Shown piece after piece: positions 9,001-16,500 of a DNA stretch of 64,000 nt. The number at the start of each line of letters is the position of its first letter. The stretch's first letter is position 1. The notes under the pieces were generated by a model that saw only the letters and a program-made list of their open reading frames with translations, searched no databases and was not told the origin of the DNA. Source of the DNA: Bradyrhizobium sp. MOS002 (GTDB taxonomy: Bacteria > Pseudomonadota > Alphaproteobacteria > Rhizobiales > Xanthobacteraceae); NCBI RefSeq assembly GCF_003020115.1, contig NZ_PYFX01000009.1:124001-188000 (forward strand), written 5' to 3'. The position numbers were made by a program, and so were the translations under genes.

Positions 9001-9235
9001 TTTCGTTCCGGATCTGCTGTTCACGGATGTCGTCATGCCCGACATGACCGGCGCCGAGCTTGCGGCCGAGCTGTCGAAACGATACCCGGAGCTAAAGGTG
9101 CTGTTCACCACCGGCTACACGCGGAATGCAATCGTTCATAATGGCGTGCTCGACGCCGGCAAGCATCTGCTTCCGAAGCCCTTCGCCATCGAAGATTTGG
9201 CTGCCAAGGTCCGCACGTTGCTCGACGAGATCTGA
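6086..9235 (+). CDS. Hybrid sensor histidine kinase, GAF-GAF-PAS-GAF-HisKA-HATPase-REC
   Basis: A 1049-residue soluble hybrid kinase without transmembrane segments, so it senses a cytoplasmic or diffusible signal. In order: GAF (about 25-180), GAF (about 200-345), PAS with a PAC tail (about 350-475), GAF (about 490-650), a short coiled linker, the HisKA box with phospho-acceptor His688 (IAHDFNNMLAVILG), the HATPase with N-box NLAVNARDAMP, DNGIGIP and GTGLGLSQVYG, and a C-terminal receiver with phospho-acceptor Asp981 (LLFTDVVMPDM). No DNA-binding output is attached and no separate response regulator is next to it. The GAF domains could bind bilin, haem or cyclic nucleotides, but no chromophore cysteine is obvious. 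Confidence 0.92.
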   Translation: MTTATGVRSADRNSVLATLGDYIREINNPDDLAYAAAELLGRSLNVSRAGYGTVDTSAETITIVRDWNAPGILSLAGVLRFRDYGSYIEDLKRGETVICADAEKDPRVGDRAEALEAISARALVNMPISEPDGVVALLYLNNARPREWSPDELELIRDVAERTRTAVERRRAETAVRENEARLLFLDTLNKETAKTRDADGVMAVTTRMLGEHLDVSSCAYADMDPDQDGFTIRGDWAAPGAVHILGHYSLADFGKKAVRELGAGRPLIINDNLKELAPEEAATFQNIGIGSTICMPLVKEGQLTALMAIHHRGPHQWTPRELALLSEVTERSWAHIERVRSEQAAREAAERLTLANNAAGIGTWDYDPVNNVLRWDRRCKEVFGLPPDAEVSYEGSFLKGLHPEDRQRAHEAVSAALTPHTPANYNMEYRTIGIEDGVERWIAATGQAIFANGQAVRFIGTVLDITAQKKTERHLRILNDTGASVSRERDLETIVQIVTDAGVGLTGAQFGAFFYNVLAPDGGSYMLYSLSGVPRSAFENFPMPRNTAVFGPTFEGSGVVRSDDILQDPRYGKNAPRKGMPEGHLPVRSYLAVPVISRTGEVLGGLFFGHAETGKFQAEHEAALLGIAGHAATAIDNAQLLTRLEALNAGLEQRVADEIAERMKAEEQLRQSQKMEAVGQLTGGIAHDFNNMLAVILGSLNLAKRRLGRGEVSIDRFIEGAIDGANRAATLTQRLLAFSRQQPLAPEVVDINKMVGGMSELLERSLGELIRLETVLAAGLWRVKADPAQLESAVINLAVNARDAMPKGGRLTIETSNASIDRKYAREYALAPGQYVLVAVTDNGIGIPADVLGKVFDPFFTTKVVGKGTGLGLSQVYGFVRQSGGHVKIYSEVDVGTTVKIYLPRFAGDEAGSDLSQQEIPPGASHQNETILVVEDDERVRSMSSESLRELGYTVIEAASAKEAIRTIDNGFVPDLLFTDVVMPDMTGAELAAELSKRYPELKVLFTTGYTRNAIVHNGVLDAGKHLLPKPFAIEDLAAKVRTLLDEI

Positions 9236-9313
9236 ACGCGTTTTGGAAACGATCTCTCCCGTTTGCAAGCCGCCGTCACAAGCGCTATGTCCCGGCTTTC
9301 GGAAGAGCACGAC

Positions 9314-10063
9314 ATGACAATCTCGGATGACAACGACCTCGCGCGCCTGAAAGAGATCGGGCGCATCGTCGCCAATACCCTGGAGGCAATGGGGAAGGCG
9401 CTCGAGCGGGGCATGACCACCTCCGAGCTCGACCGGATCGGGCGAACGCTGTTGGAGGCGGCCGGCGCACGTTCGGCTCCGGAGCTGGCCTACGACTTTC
9501 CCGGGGCGACCTGCATCAGCGTGAACGAGGAGATCGCTCATGGCATCCCGGGCGATCGGCGGATCGCGCGCGGGGACCTCGTGAACATCGACGTGTCCGC
9601 CGAGAAGAGCGGCTTCTTTGCGGATACGGGAGCCTCGTTCGCCGTTCCGCCCACAACCCGCGCGGTCGAACGTCTTTGCCGGGATGGCCGGCGGGCGATG
9701 TGGACGGGCCTGCAGCAGGTCGGAGCCGGCAAACCGATTGCCGGTATCGGTCAGGCGATCGGGACCTTTGCGCGGAAGAACGGTTACAGCCTGGTCAGGA
9801 ACCTTGCCAGTCATGGCGTCGGCCTGTCGCTCCACGAGGAGCCGACGGAGATCGCAACATGGCCCGACCGCTCCGAACGCCGCATCATGAGCGAAGGCCT
9901 GGTGTTCACCGTCGAGCCGTTCCTGTCCCTTGGCGCCGAATGGGCACAGGATGGCGATGATCCGTGGACGCTCTACAGCAGCCCCGAGGCGCCGACCGTT
10001 CAATACGAACACACCGTGATCGCAACCCGAAGCGGACCGTTGATCGTTACGCTGGCCGGCTAA
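9314..10063 (+). CDS. map: Type I methionine aminopeptidase (probable second copy)
   Basis: A 249-residue M24A peptidase that removes N-terminal methionine. All five metal ligands are present in order: Asp in VNIDVSA, Asp in FADTGASF, His in SHGVGLSLH, Glu in FTVEPF and Glu in QYEHTVI; the substrate His in AHGIPGDR is also kept. The usual GHGIG is SHGVG here, a small deviation that suggests a paralogue rather than the housekeeping enzyme. ATG 9314 has GGAAGAG 6 nt upstream; in-frame starts at 9263 and 9287 would add residues outside the family fold. It follows the kinase gene by 78 nt on the same strand. Confidence 0.85.
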   Translation: MTISDDNDLARLKEIGRIVANTLEAMGKALERGMTTSELDRIGRTLLEAAGARSAPELAYDFPGATCISVNEEIAHGIPGDRRIARGDLVNIDVSAEKSGFFADTGASFAVPPTTRAVERLCRDGRRAMWTGLQQVGAGKPIAGIGQAIGTFARKNGYSLVRNLASHGVGLSLHEEPTEIATWPDRSERRIMSEGLVFTVEPFLSLGAEWAQDGDDPWTLYSSPEAPTVQYEHTVIATRSGPLIVTLAG

Positions 10064-10118
10064 GGCCGCCCAGGTCGGAGCCAGAGACGCCTCTTGCATC
10101 GACGGACGAGAGGTAACC

Positions 10119-11453
10119 TCAAGCCACCGGATCTCTTGCAGCATCCGAACGGCTTCGATCATCCGGCGCCAGCGGCGGTGCCCGTCTCGCCGCGGGATTC
10201 TTCGGTGGGGCCGCGTTGCTCCCTTGAACAGAGTTGGCTTCAACAGACCTGGAGTCGCGATAGGCGACGATCCAGATCAGGAAACCCAGCACCGCCAGCG
10301 CGGCACCGACGGGACCAGTGGAGGTCCACCCCAGCCCCTCGCGGATGGCGAGGCCGCCGAGGAACGGGCCGAGCGCATTGGCGGTGTTGAACGCCGAATG
10401 GTTGAGTGCGGCGGCGAGCGCCTGCGCGTCTCCCGCGACGTCCATCAGGCGGGTCTGGAGGATGGCTCCGAGCGAGACGCTGGCGCCGATGGCGAAGACG
10501 TCTGCCGCCAACGCCCAGGGATTGCCGGCGGCAAGCGGAAACACCAGCAGCGCGATCGCCGAGAACAGCAGGATGGCTCCCGCCGTCGGCATCAGCGCGC
10601 GGTCGGCAAAGCGCGGCACGACCAGATTGCCGAGCGTGGCGCCGATGCCGAACACGGCCAGAAAAAGCGGTATGACCGCGGGGCTGACCTTGGTCACCTC
10701 GATCAGCGTCGTCGCCAGATAGGTGTAGACGGCGAACATTCCGCCGAAGCCGATGGCGCCGATCGCCAGCGTGATCCAGACGCGGCCGCTTCGCAGCGCT
10801 CCGAGCTCCCGCAGCGGATCGGACCGGCCGGCCTGGTCGCGCGGCGCGAACAGGGCGCACAGCAGCACCGTGAGCAATGCCAGCACCGACACGAGGCCGA
10901 AGCTCGCGCGCCAGCCGATCGCCTGCCCAATCAGATTGGCGAGCGGCACACCGATGATGGTGGCGCCGGTCAGGCCGAGCATCACCTGGCCGATCGCCTG
11001 CGAGCGACGATGTTGGGGGACCAGCGAGGCTGCGACCAGCGCGGCGATGCCGAAATAGGCGCCATGCGGCAAACCCGAGAGAAAACGCGCCGCGATCATC
11101 GAGCCAAAGCCCGGCGCCAGCGCGGTGAGGGCATTGCCGAGCGCGAACACGGCCATCAGAACCAACAGCTGCGCGCGCCGCGCCAACCGTGCGCCGAGCA
11201 CGGCGATCAACGGCGCGCCCACCACGACGCCGAGCGCGTAGGCGCTGATCGCGTGTCCCGCGGTCGGCTCGTCGACCCCGAGGTCGGCGGCGAAAAACGG
11301 CAACAGGCTCATCGATGCGAATTCGGTGGTCCCGATCGCAAAGCCGCCCATCGCGAGCGAGAACAGGACGATGGCGAGATGAGGGGGCGCGGAGGCCGCG
11401 GTCGCGCGGGGCGAGGTCGCTTGCTGTGATGTCGCTTGCTTCGATGGCGTCAT
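10119..11453 (-). CDS. MFS transporter, DHA1/AraJ-type efflux permease
   Basis: A 12-helix major facilitator of about 444 residues. The first helix begins at HLAIVLFSLAMGGFAIGTTEF, a hallmark of the AraJ/YdhP drug-H+ antiporter group. A loop 2-3 motif (GARLARRAQLL) and the long central loop after APRDQAGRSDP are visible. The C-terminal 40 residues are a polar, Arg/Pro-rich tail. ATG 11453 is preferred; an in-frame GTG at 11504 would add 17 residues. It is convergent with the aminopeptidase gene. The substrate (drug, sugar or arabinose-type polymer) cannot be told. Confidence 0.85.
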   Translation of the reverse strand: MTPSKQATSQQATSPRATAASAPPHLAIVLFSLAMGGFAIGTTEFASMSLLPFFAADLGVDEPTAGHAISAYALGVVVGAPLIAVLGARLARRAQLLVLMAVFALGNALTALAPGFGSMIAARFLSGLPHGAYFGIAALVAASLVPQHRRSQAIGQVMLGLTGATIIGVPLANLIGQAIGWRASFGLVSVLALLTVLLCALFAPRDQAGRSDPLRELGALRSGRVWITLAIGAIGFGGMFAVYTYLATTLIEVTKVSPAVIPLFLAVFGIGATLGNLVVPRFADRALMPTAGAILLFSAIALLVFPLAAGNPWALAADVFAIGASVSLGAILQTRLMDVAGDAQALAAALNHSAFNTANALGPFLGGLAIREGLGWTSTGPVGAALAVLGFLIWIVAYRDSRSVEANSVQGSNAAPPKNPAARRAPPLAPDDRSRSDAARDPVA

Positions 11454-11598
11454 ATGTCCTGCAATGGTGGCGTCAACGGGAACCAGCCCAGCGAACGTCG
11501 CCACCCCTGCAAGATTTCTCCGTCGTACTTAAACCCGGATCAGCCCGCGTCAACACTGGACGCTCAATGCGGGGCGGGCCGCATATCAGCGTCCCGAT

Positions 11599-11847
11599 TT
11601 AGTTGACGCGACTCGGGCGGCGAGGGGGCTTCTTCTGCGCAAAATACGGGTTCGCCACGCACGTCGCCGACCGACCGACGGCCAAGAATCTGCACTGCTT
11701 GAGCGAGCTGTAGCGGCAATCGAAATAGCCGACGGGACCGTAGATCTGCATGCAGACCGGATAGCTTGGATCGTAGGTCTGCGCGTGCGCGGGCGCGCCC
11801 GCGAGGAGCAAGCCGATCGCGAACAGCGCGAGGCGAGCGCGGCGCAT
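11599..11847 (-). CDS. DUF3551 secreted protein, copy 2
   Basis: An 82-residue protein with a signal peptide (LFAIGLLLAGAPAHA) and a short mature domain with four cysteines (VCMQIYG, FDCRYSS, QCRFLA, TCVANPYF), the DUF3551 pattern common in Bradyrhizobiaceae. The function is unknown; paired cysteines suggest a small disulfide-bonded periplasmic protein. ATG 11847 begins 1 nt after the TGA of the upstream paralogue, so the two are translationally coupled. Confidence 0.8.
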   Translation of the reverse strand: MRRARLALFAIGLLLAGAPAHAQTYDPSYPVCMQIYGPVGYFDCRYSSLKQCRFLAVGRSATCVANPYFAQKKPPRRPSRVN

Positions 11848-11848
11848 C

Positions 11849-12169
11849 TCAGCGCGGCATGTAATAACCGGGTGAATAACCCGGCACCTGCGCGCGCGGC
11901 CTGTTCTGATACGCATAGGGATCATCGCTCTGGCCTGCGAAATACGGGTTCGCGATACAGGTGAGGGCGCGGCCCGACGAGCTTGCCTGACACTGCGCGT
12001 AAGTGTCGAACGTGCAATTGCTCAGCCCCGGCCATTCATCGCCGGTAAGGCAGAAGGCATGATGGGTCCCGAACGCGTGCGCAGGCACGCTTGCGATAAG
12101 CGTCAGCCCAAATGTGGCGAGCGCGAGCGAAAATATGGCGACAATGGGGAGAGCAATTCGTTTGCGCAT
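11849..12169 (-). CDS. DUF3551 secreted protein, copy 1
   Basis: A 106-residue paralogue of the next gene, with a longer signal peptide (ending SVPAHA) and the same cysteine frame (FCLTGDEW, NCTFDTY, QCQASSSGRA, TCIANPYF). A Tyr/Pro-rich tail (YSPGYYMPR) follows the domain. It is divergent from the porin gene across a 252-nt region. I found no partner that reveals its role. Confidence 0.8.
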   Translation of the reverse strand: MRKRIALPIVAIFSLALATFGLTLIASVPAHAFGTHHAFCLTGDEWPGLSNCTFDTYAQCQASSSGRALTCIANPYFAGQSDDPYAYQNRPRAQVPGYSPGYYMPR

Positions 12170-12421
12170 TCAATTCTCCAATCACGCGAACGTGCGCGCG
12201 ACGTTGTCACGCGCGCATGCTGCATCCATCGTGTAATCGACAATGGAACTCATGAAAACACTTGTTTCAAAGGGTTTCCAGCGCGCGCTGGTAAATCTTC
12301 ATTAATGAAGCGCGATCCTTTGGCGCGGACTGTGGCGTCGAGGTTACAGCAATTCCGTCGAGCGCTGGTATGACGACGCCACGGCCCGGGGGCCTAACGA
12401 CGAAACTGGAACGGGAATCAA

Positions 12422-13141
12422 ATGAACAAGAATCTGTTGCTTGCTGCTGTGAGCCTTGTCGCGCTCGGCGCGGCTGCACCGGCGGTGGCTGCTGACCTCG
12501 CTGCGCGGCCTTACACCAAGGCGCCGGCGATGGTTGCCGCGATCTACGACTGGAGCGGCTTCTACATCGGCGTCAACGGCGGCGGCGGTTCCGCCCATTC
12601 GACCTGGGATCTCGTCGGCGGTGGCCGCGAGGGTTCGCACGACGCGACCGGCGGCACGGTCGGCGGCCAGATCGGCTATCGCATGCAGTCGGGCCAGTGG
12701 GTGTTCGGCATCGAAGGTCAGGGCAACTGGGCTGACTTCTCGGGCGACAACGTCAGCGCGCTGTTCGCCACGCGCAACCGCTCCAAGATCGACTCGTTCG
12801 GTCTGATCACCGGTCAGATCGGCTACGCCTGGAACAACGTGCTCATCTACGCCAAGGGCGGTGCGGCCGTGGCCGGTAGCAAGTATGAAGTCTCGACCCT
12901 GGGCGGCGCACTGCTGTCCTCGAACGATCAGACCCGCTGGGGTGGCACGGTCGGTGCCGGCCTCGAGTACGGTTTCGCACCGAACTGGTCGGTTGGCGTC
13001 GAATACAACCACATCTTCCTGCAGGACAAGAACGTCACCTTCGCGCTGGTGCCCGCGACGGACCGCATCCGTCAGGACGTCGACATGGGCCTCGTCCGCC
13101 TGAACTACAAGTTCGGCGGCCCGAGCCTCGGCCGTTACTGA
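12422..13141 (+). CDS. Omp25/Omp31-type outer-membrane beta-barrel protein
   Basis: A 239-residue porin-like protein. The signal peptide ends at AAPAVAADL, and the mature N-terminus (YDWSGFYIGVNGG) is the hallmark of rhizobial/Brucella Omp25-Omp31 proteins. Alternating amphipathic strands run to the C-terminus, where LVRLNYKFGG is followed by a short non-aromatic tail (PSLGRY). An 8-strand barrel is expected. A strong terminator follows, so it is a monocistronic, probably highly expressed gene. AACGGGAATCAA before ATG 12422 gives a moderate ribosome binding site. Confidence 0.9.
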   Translation: MNKNLLLAAVSLVALGAAAPAVAADLAARPYTKAPAMVAAIYDWSGFYIGVNGGGGSAHSTWDLVGGGREGSHDATGGTVGGQIGYRMQSGQWVFGIEGQGNWADFSGDNVSALFATRNRSKIDSFGLITGQIGYAWNNVLIYAKGGAAVAGSKYEVSTLGGALLSSNDQTRWGGTVGAGLEYGFAPNWSVGVEYNHIFLQDKNVTFALVPATDRIRQDVDMGLVRLNYKFGGPSLGRY

Positions 13142-13183
13142 GTAGAAGACTCCTATCGATCGCTCGACTTCGAGCGGTCAGCG

Positions 13184-13214
13184 AAAGCCCCGGCCATCGG
13201 CCGGGGCTTTTTTG
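13184..13214 (+). terminator. Strong intrinsic terminator after the porin gene
   Basis: A perfect 12-bp stem, AAAGCCCCGGCC / GGCCGGGGCTTT, with a 3-nt loop is followed by a T run ending at 13214. It separates the porin transcript from the SOS-type promoter that follows. Confidence 0.92.
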
Positions 13215-13265
13215 TTGTTCGACTTCAGCGGGTTAACCATTCTGTTTGGAGATAGTCGAGACAGC

Positions 13266-13294
13266 TTGACTCCTGAGAACGAAATGAGAACAAT
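13266..13294 (+). promoter_or_regulatory. Sigma70-type promoter of the SOS microprotein
   Basis: TTGACT at 13266-13271 matches the -35 consensus at five of six bases. After a 17-nt spacer, AACAAT at 13289-13294 matches the -10 at four of six. The LexA boxes occupy the spacer, the -10 and the expected start point, the right geometry for repression. Confidence 0.65.
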
Positions 13295-13309
13295 GTTCTT
13301 CATACGTTC
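13277..13309. promoter_or_regulatory. Double LexA (SOS) box
   Basis: Two alphaproteobacterial LexA sites lie 3 nt apart in opposite orientation: GAAC-N7-GAAC at 13277-13291 and GTTC-N7-GTTC at 13295-13309. Both match the core exactly. The only other exact match I noticed is in front of lexA. Opposed double sites imply cooperative, tight repression. Confidence 0.85.
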
Positions 13310-13326
13310 TCTCCATGGAGCAAGCC

Positions 13327-13425
13327 ATGTTCAGGATTTTCGTCGAAGAAGCCGCCGCGCTGGCGTCGATCGCGCTGTTTGTCGGGATGATCGCGATCTG
13401 GGCCCAGGTGCTCCCGCAGCTCTAG
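13327..13425 (+). CDS. SOS-controlled 32-residue membrane microprotein (SidA-like candidate)
   Basis: A 32-codon gene. ATG 13327 is preceded by GGAG at 13317-13320 with an ideal 6-nt spacer. The peptide starts with a short charged segment (MFRIFVEEA), continues with one hydrophobic helix of about 20 residues (ALASIALFVGMIAIWA) and ends VLPQL. It is therefore a single-pass inner-membrane microprotein. The double LexA box and promoter directly upstream make it DNA-damage inducible. In Caulobacter the 29-residue SOS-induced membrane protein SidA blocks division by acting on the divisome (FtsW/FtsN). Size, topology and control agree here, but homology is inference. No strong terminator separates it from dnaE. 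Confidence 0.72.
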   Translation: MFRIFVEEAAALASIALFVGMIAIWAQVLPQL

Positions 13426-13596
13426 GCGCGGGCCTAGGTTGGGGAAAAGCAGGACGAGGCGGCTGATCGGCCGCTCCGGCGTGGACTCTGGCAGCGTGAC
13501 GCCCCACCATTGAGAGGCGAGTCGGCCGGGCGAGTGCAGGATGCCGCCGGTGCCGGTGACTGCTCCATCTCATCTGCAAGAGGCCGTCACGCGACC

Positions 13597-16500
13597 ATGC
13601 CGAGCGCCGGATTTATCCACCTTCACGTTCACTCGGCCTATTCGCTGCTCAAGGGCTCGATCAAGATCGCCAAGCTCGCCGAGCTTGCCAAGAAAGACCA
13701 TCAGCCGGCGCTGGCGCTGACCGACACCGACAACATGTTCGGTGCGCTGGAGTTCTCCGACAAGATGGCGGGCTCCGGTATCCAGCCGATCGTCGGCTGC
13801 GAGATCGCGATCGATTTCGGCGACCAGGATCCCAATGCGCGCAATGCGCTTCTGCCCTCGCGCGTGGTGCTGCTGGCAGCGCAGGAGCGCGGCTACCGCA
13901 GCCTGATGCGGCTGAACTCGCGCGCGTTCCTGGAGACGCCCGACACTCATGCTCCCCACATCAGGTTCGACTGGCTCGAAGGCGAGACCGAAGGCCTGAT
14001 CGCGCTGACGGGCGGTCCGGACGGGCCGATCTCGCTGGCGCTTGCCGGCGGTTATACCGAGCTCGCGGCGGCGCGCTGCGAGCGTCTGGCCAGCCTGTTC
14101 GGTGACCGCCTCTACATCGAGTTGCAGCGCCATAACACCGAGAAGGAGCGGCGGGTCGAAAGCAGCCTGATCGACATCGCCTACACCAAGGGCCTGCCGC
14201 TGGTCGCGACCAACGAGCCGTATTTCGCCGCGACCGACGATTACGAGGCCCATGACGCGCTGCTCTGCATCGCCGGCGGGCGGCTGATCGCGGAGACCGA
14301 GCGCGAGCAGCTCACGCCCGATCACCGCTTCAAGACCCGCGCCGAGATGGCGGTGCTGTTCGCCGACATTCCGGAGGCGCTGGCCTCGACGGTCGAGATC
14401 GCCGAGCGCTGCTCGTTCCGGCCGATGACGCGCAAGCCGATCCTGCCGTTCTTCACGGTCGGCGCTGCCGCAAGCTCCGATGCCGCCGCGGTCGAGGCGG
14501 CCGAATTGAAGCGGCAGGCGGAGGAGGGGCTCGCCAACCGACTGCGCGTGCACGGATTGTCGCAAGGCACGACGGAAGAAGATTACAACGCGCGGCTTGC
14601 GTTCGAGCTCGACGTCATCATGCGGATGAAATACGCGGGCTACTTCCTGATCGTCTCCGACTTCATCAAATGGGCGAAGGGGCAGGGCATCCCGGTCGGG
14701 CCGGGCCGCGGCTCCGGCGCAGGCTCGCTGGTTGCGTGGGCGCTGACCATCACCGACCTCGACCCGATCAAGTTCGGCCTGCTGTTCGAGCGCTTCCTCA
14801 ATCCGGAACGCGTCTCGATGCCGGACTTCGACATCGACTTCTGCCAGGATCGCCGCGGCGAGGTGATCAGGTACGTCCAGGAGCGCTACGGTCGCGACCA
14901 GGTCGCGCAGATCATCACCTTCGGCACGCTGCAGGCGCGCGGCGTGCTCCGAGACGTCGGCCGCGTGCTGCAAATGCCCTACGGCCAGGTCGACAAGCTG
15001 ACCAAGCTCGTGCCGCAGAATCCGGCCGCGCCGGTGACGCTGGCCGCTGCGATCGAGAGCGAGCCGAAGCTCCAGGCGTTCCGCGACGAGGACCCGGTGG
15101 TGGCGCGCGCCTTCGACATCGCCCAGCGCCTCGAAGGCCTGACCCGCCACGCCTCGACGCATGCGGCCGGCATCGTGATCGGCGATCGCCCGCTGAGCGA
15201 ACTCGTGCCGATGTATCGCGATCCCAAATCCGACATGCCGGTGACCCAGTTCAACATGAAATGGGTCGAGCCGGCCGGCCTCGTGAAGTTCGACTTCCTC
15301 GGCCTGAAAACGCTGACTGTGCTCGACGTCGCGTGCAAACTGCTCAAGCCGCGCGACATCCATGTCGATCTCGCGACGCTGCCGATCGACGATGCCGAAA
15401 GCTACCAGATGCTGGCGCGCGGCGAGGTGGTCGGCGTGTTCCAGGTTGAAAGCCAGGGCATGCGGCGCGCGCTGGTCGACATGCGCCCCGACCGTTTCGA
15501 GGACATCATCGCGCTGGTCGCGCTCTATCGACCGGGTCCGATGGCGAACATCCCGACCTATTGCGCGCGCAAGCACGGCGACGAGGAGGCGGAATATCTC
15601 CACCCCGTGCTGGAGCCGATTCTCAAGGAGACCTTCGGCGTCATCATCTACCAGGAACAGGTGATGCAGATCGCGCAGGTGATGTCGGGCTATTCGCTCG
15701 GCGACGCCGACCTGCTGCGCCGCGCCATGGGCAAGAAGATCCGCGCCGAGATGGAGAAGCAGCGCGAGATCTTCGTCGCAGGCGCCGTGAAGAACGGAGT
15801 GCCGAAGGGGCAGGCCGATACCATCTTCGAGCTGCTGGCGAAATTCGCCGACTACGGCTTCAACAAGAGCCACGCGGCGGCCTATGCGCTGGTGTCCTAC
15901 CAGACCGCCTACATGAAGGCGCATTACCCGGTGGAGTTCATCGCGGCGTCGATGACGCTCGATCTCAACAATACCGACAAGCTCTCCGAATTCCGCGCCG
16001 AGGCGCAGCGCCTCGGCATCAAGGTCGAGCCGCCCAACGTCAACCGTTCCGGCGCGACTTTCGAGGTCGGCGACAAGACCATCTACTACGCGCTCGCGGC
16101 GCTGAAGGGCGTCGGCATTGCGGCCGTCGAGCAGATCATCGCGGAGCGGACCAAAAACGGCTTGTTCACCTCGCTCGCCGACTTCGCCGCGCGGGTCTCG
16201 CCGCGCGCGATCAACAAGCGCATCATCGAAAGCCTCGCTGCTGCGGGCGCGTTCGACACGCTGGAGCCGAACAGGGCGCGGGTCTTCGCTGGCGCCGATT
16301 CGATTCTCGCCGCATGCCAGCGGGCGAACGAAGCTGCGACCATCGGCCAGAACGACATGTTCGGCAGCTCGGCGGACGCGCCGACCATCATGCTGCCGCA
16401 GATCGAGCCCTGGTTGCCGGCCGAGCGGCTGCGCCGCGAATATGATGCGATCGGCTTCTTCCTGTCCGGACATCCGCTCGACGATTACGCCACCGTGCTG

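Noticed and set aside
10224..11429. A 401-codon plus-strand frame opposite the MFS gene
   Set aside because: Composition is Arg/Gln/Asp/His-rich, the expected antisense of a hydrophobic membrane protein.
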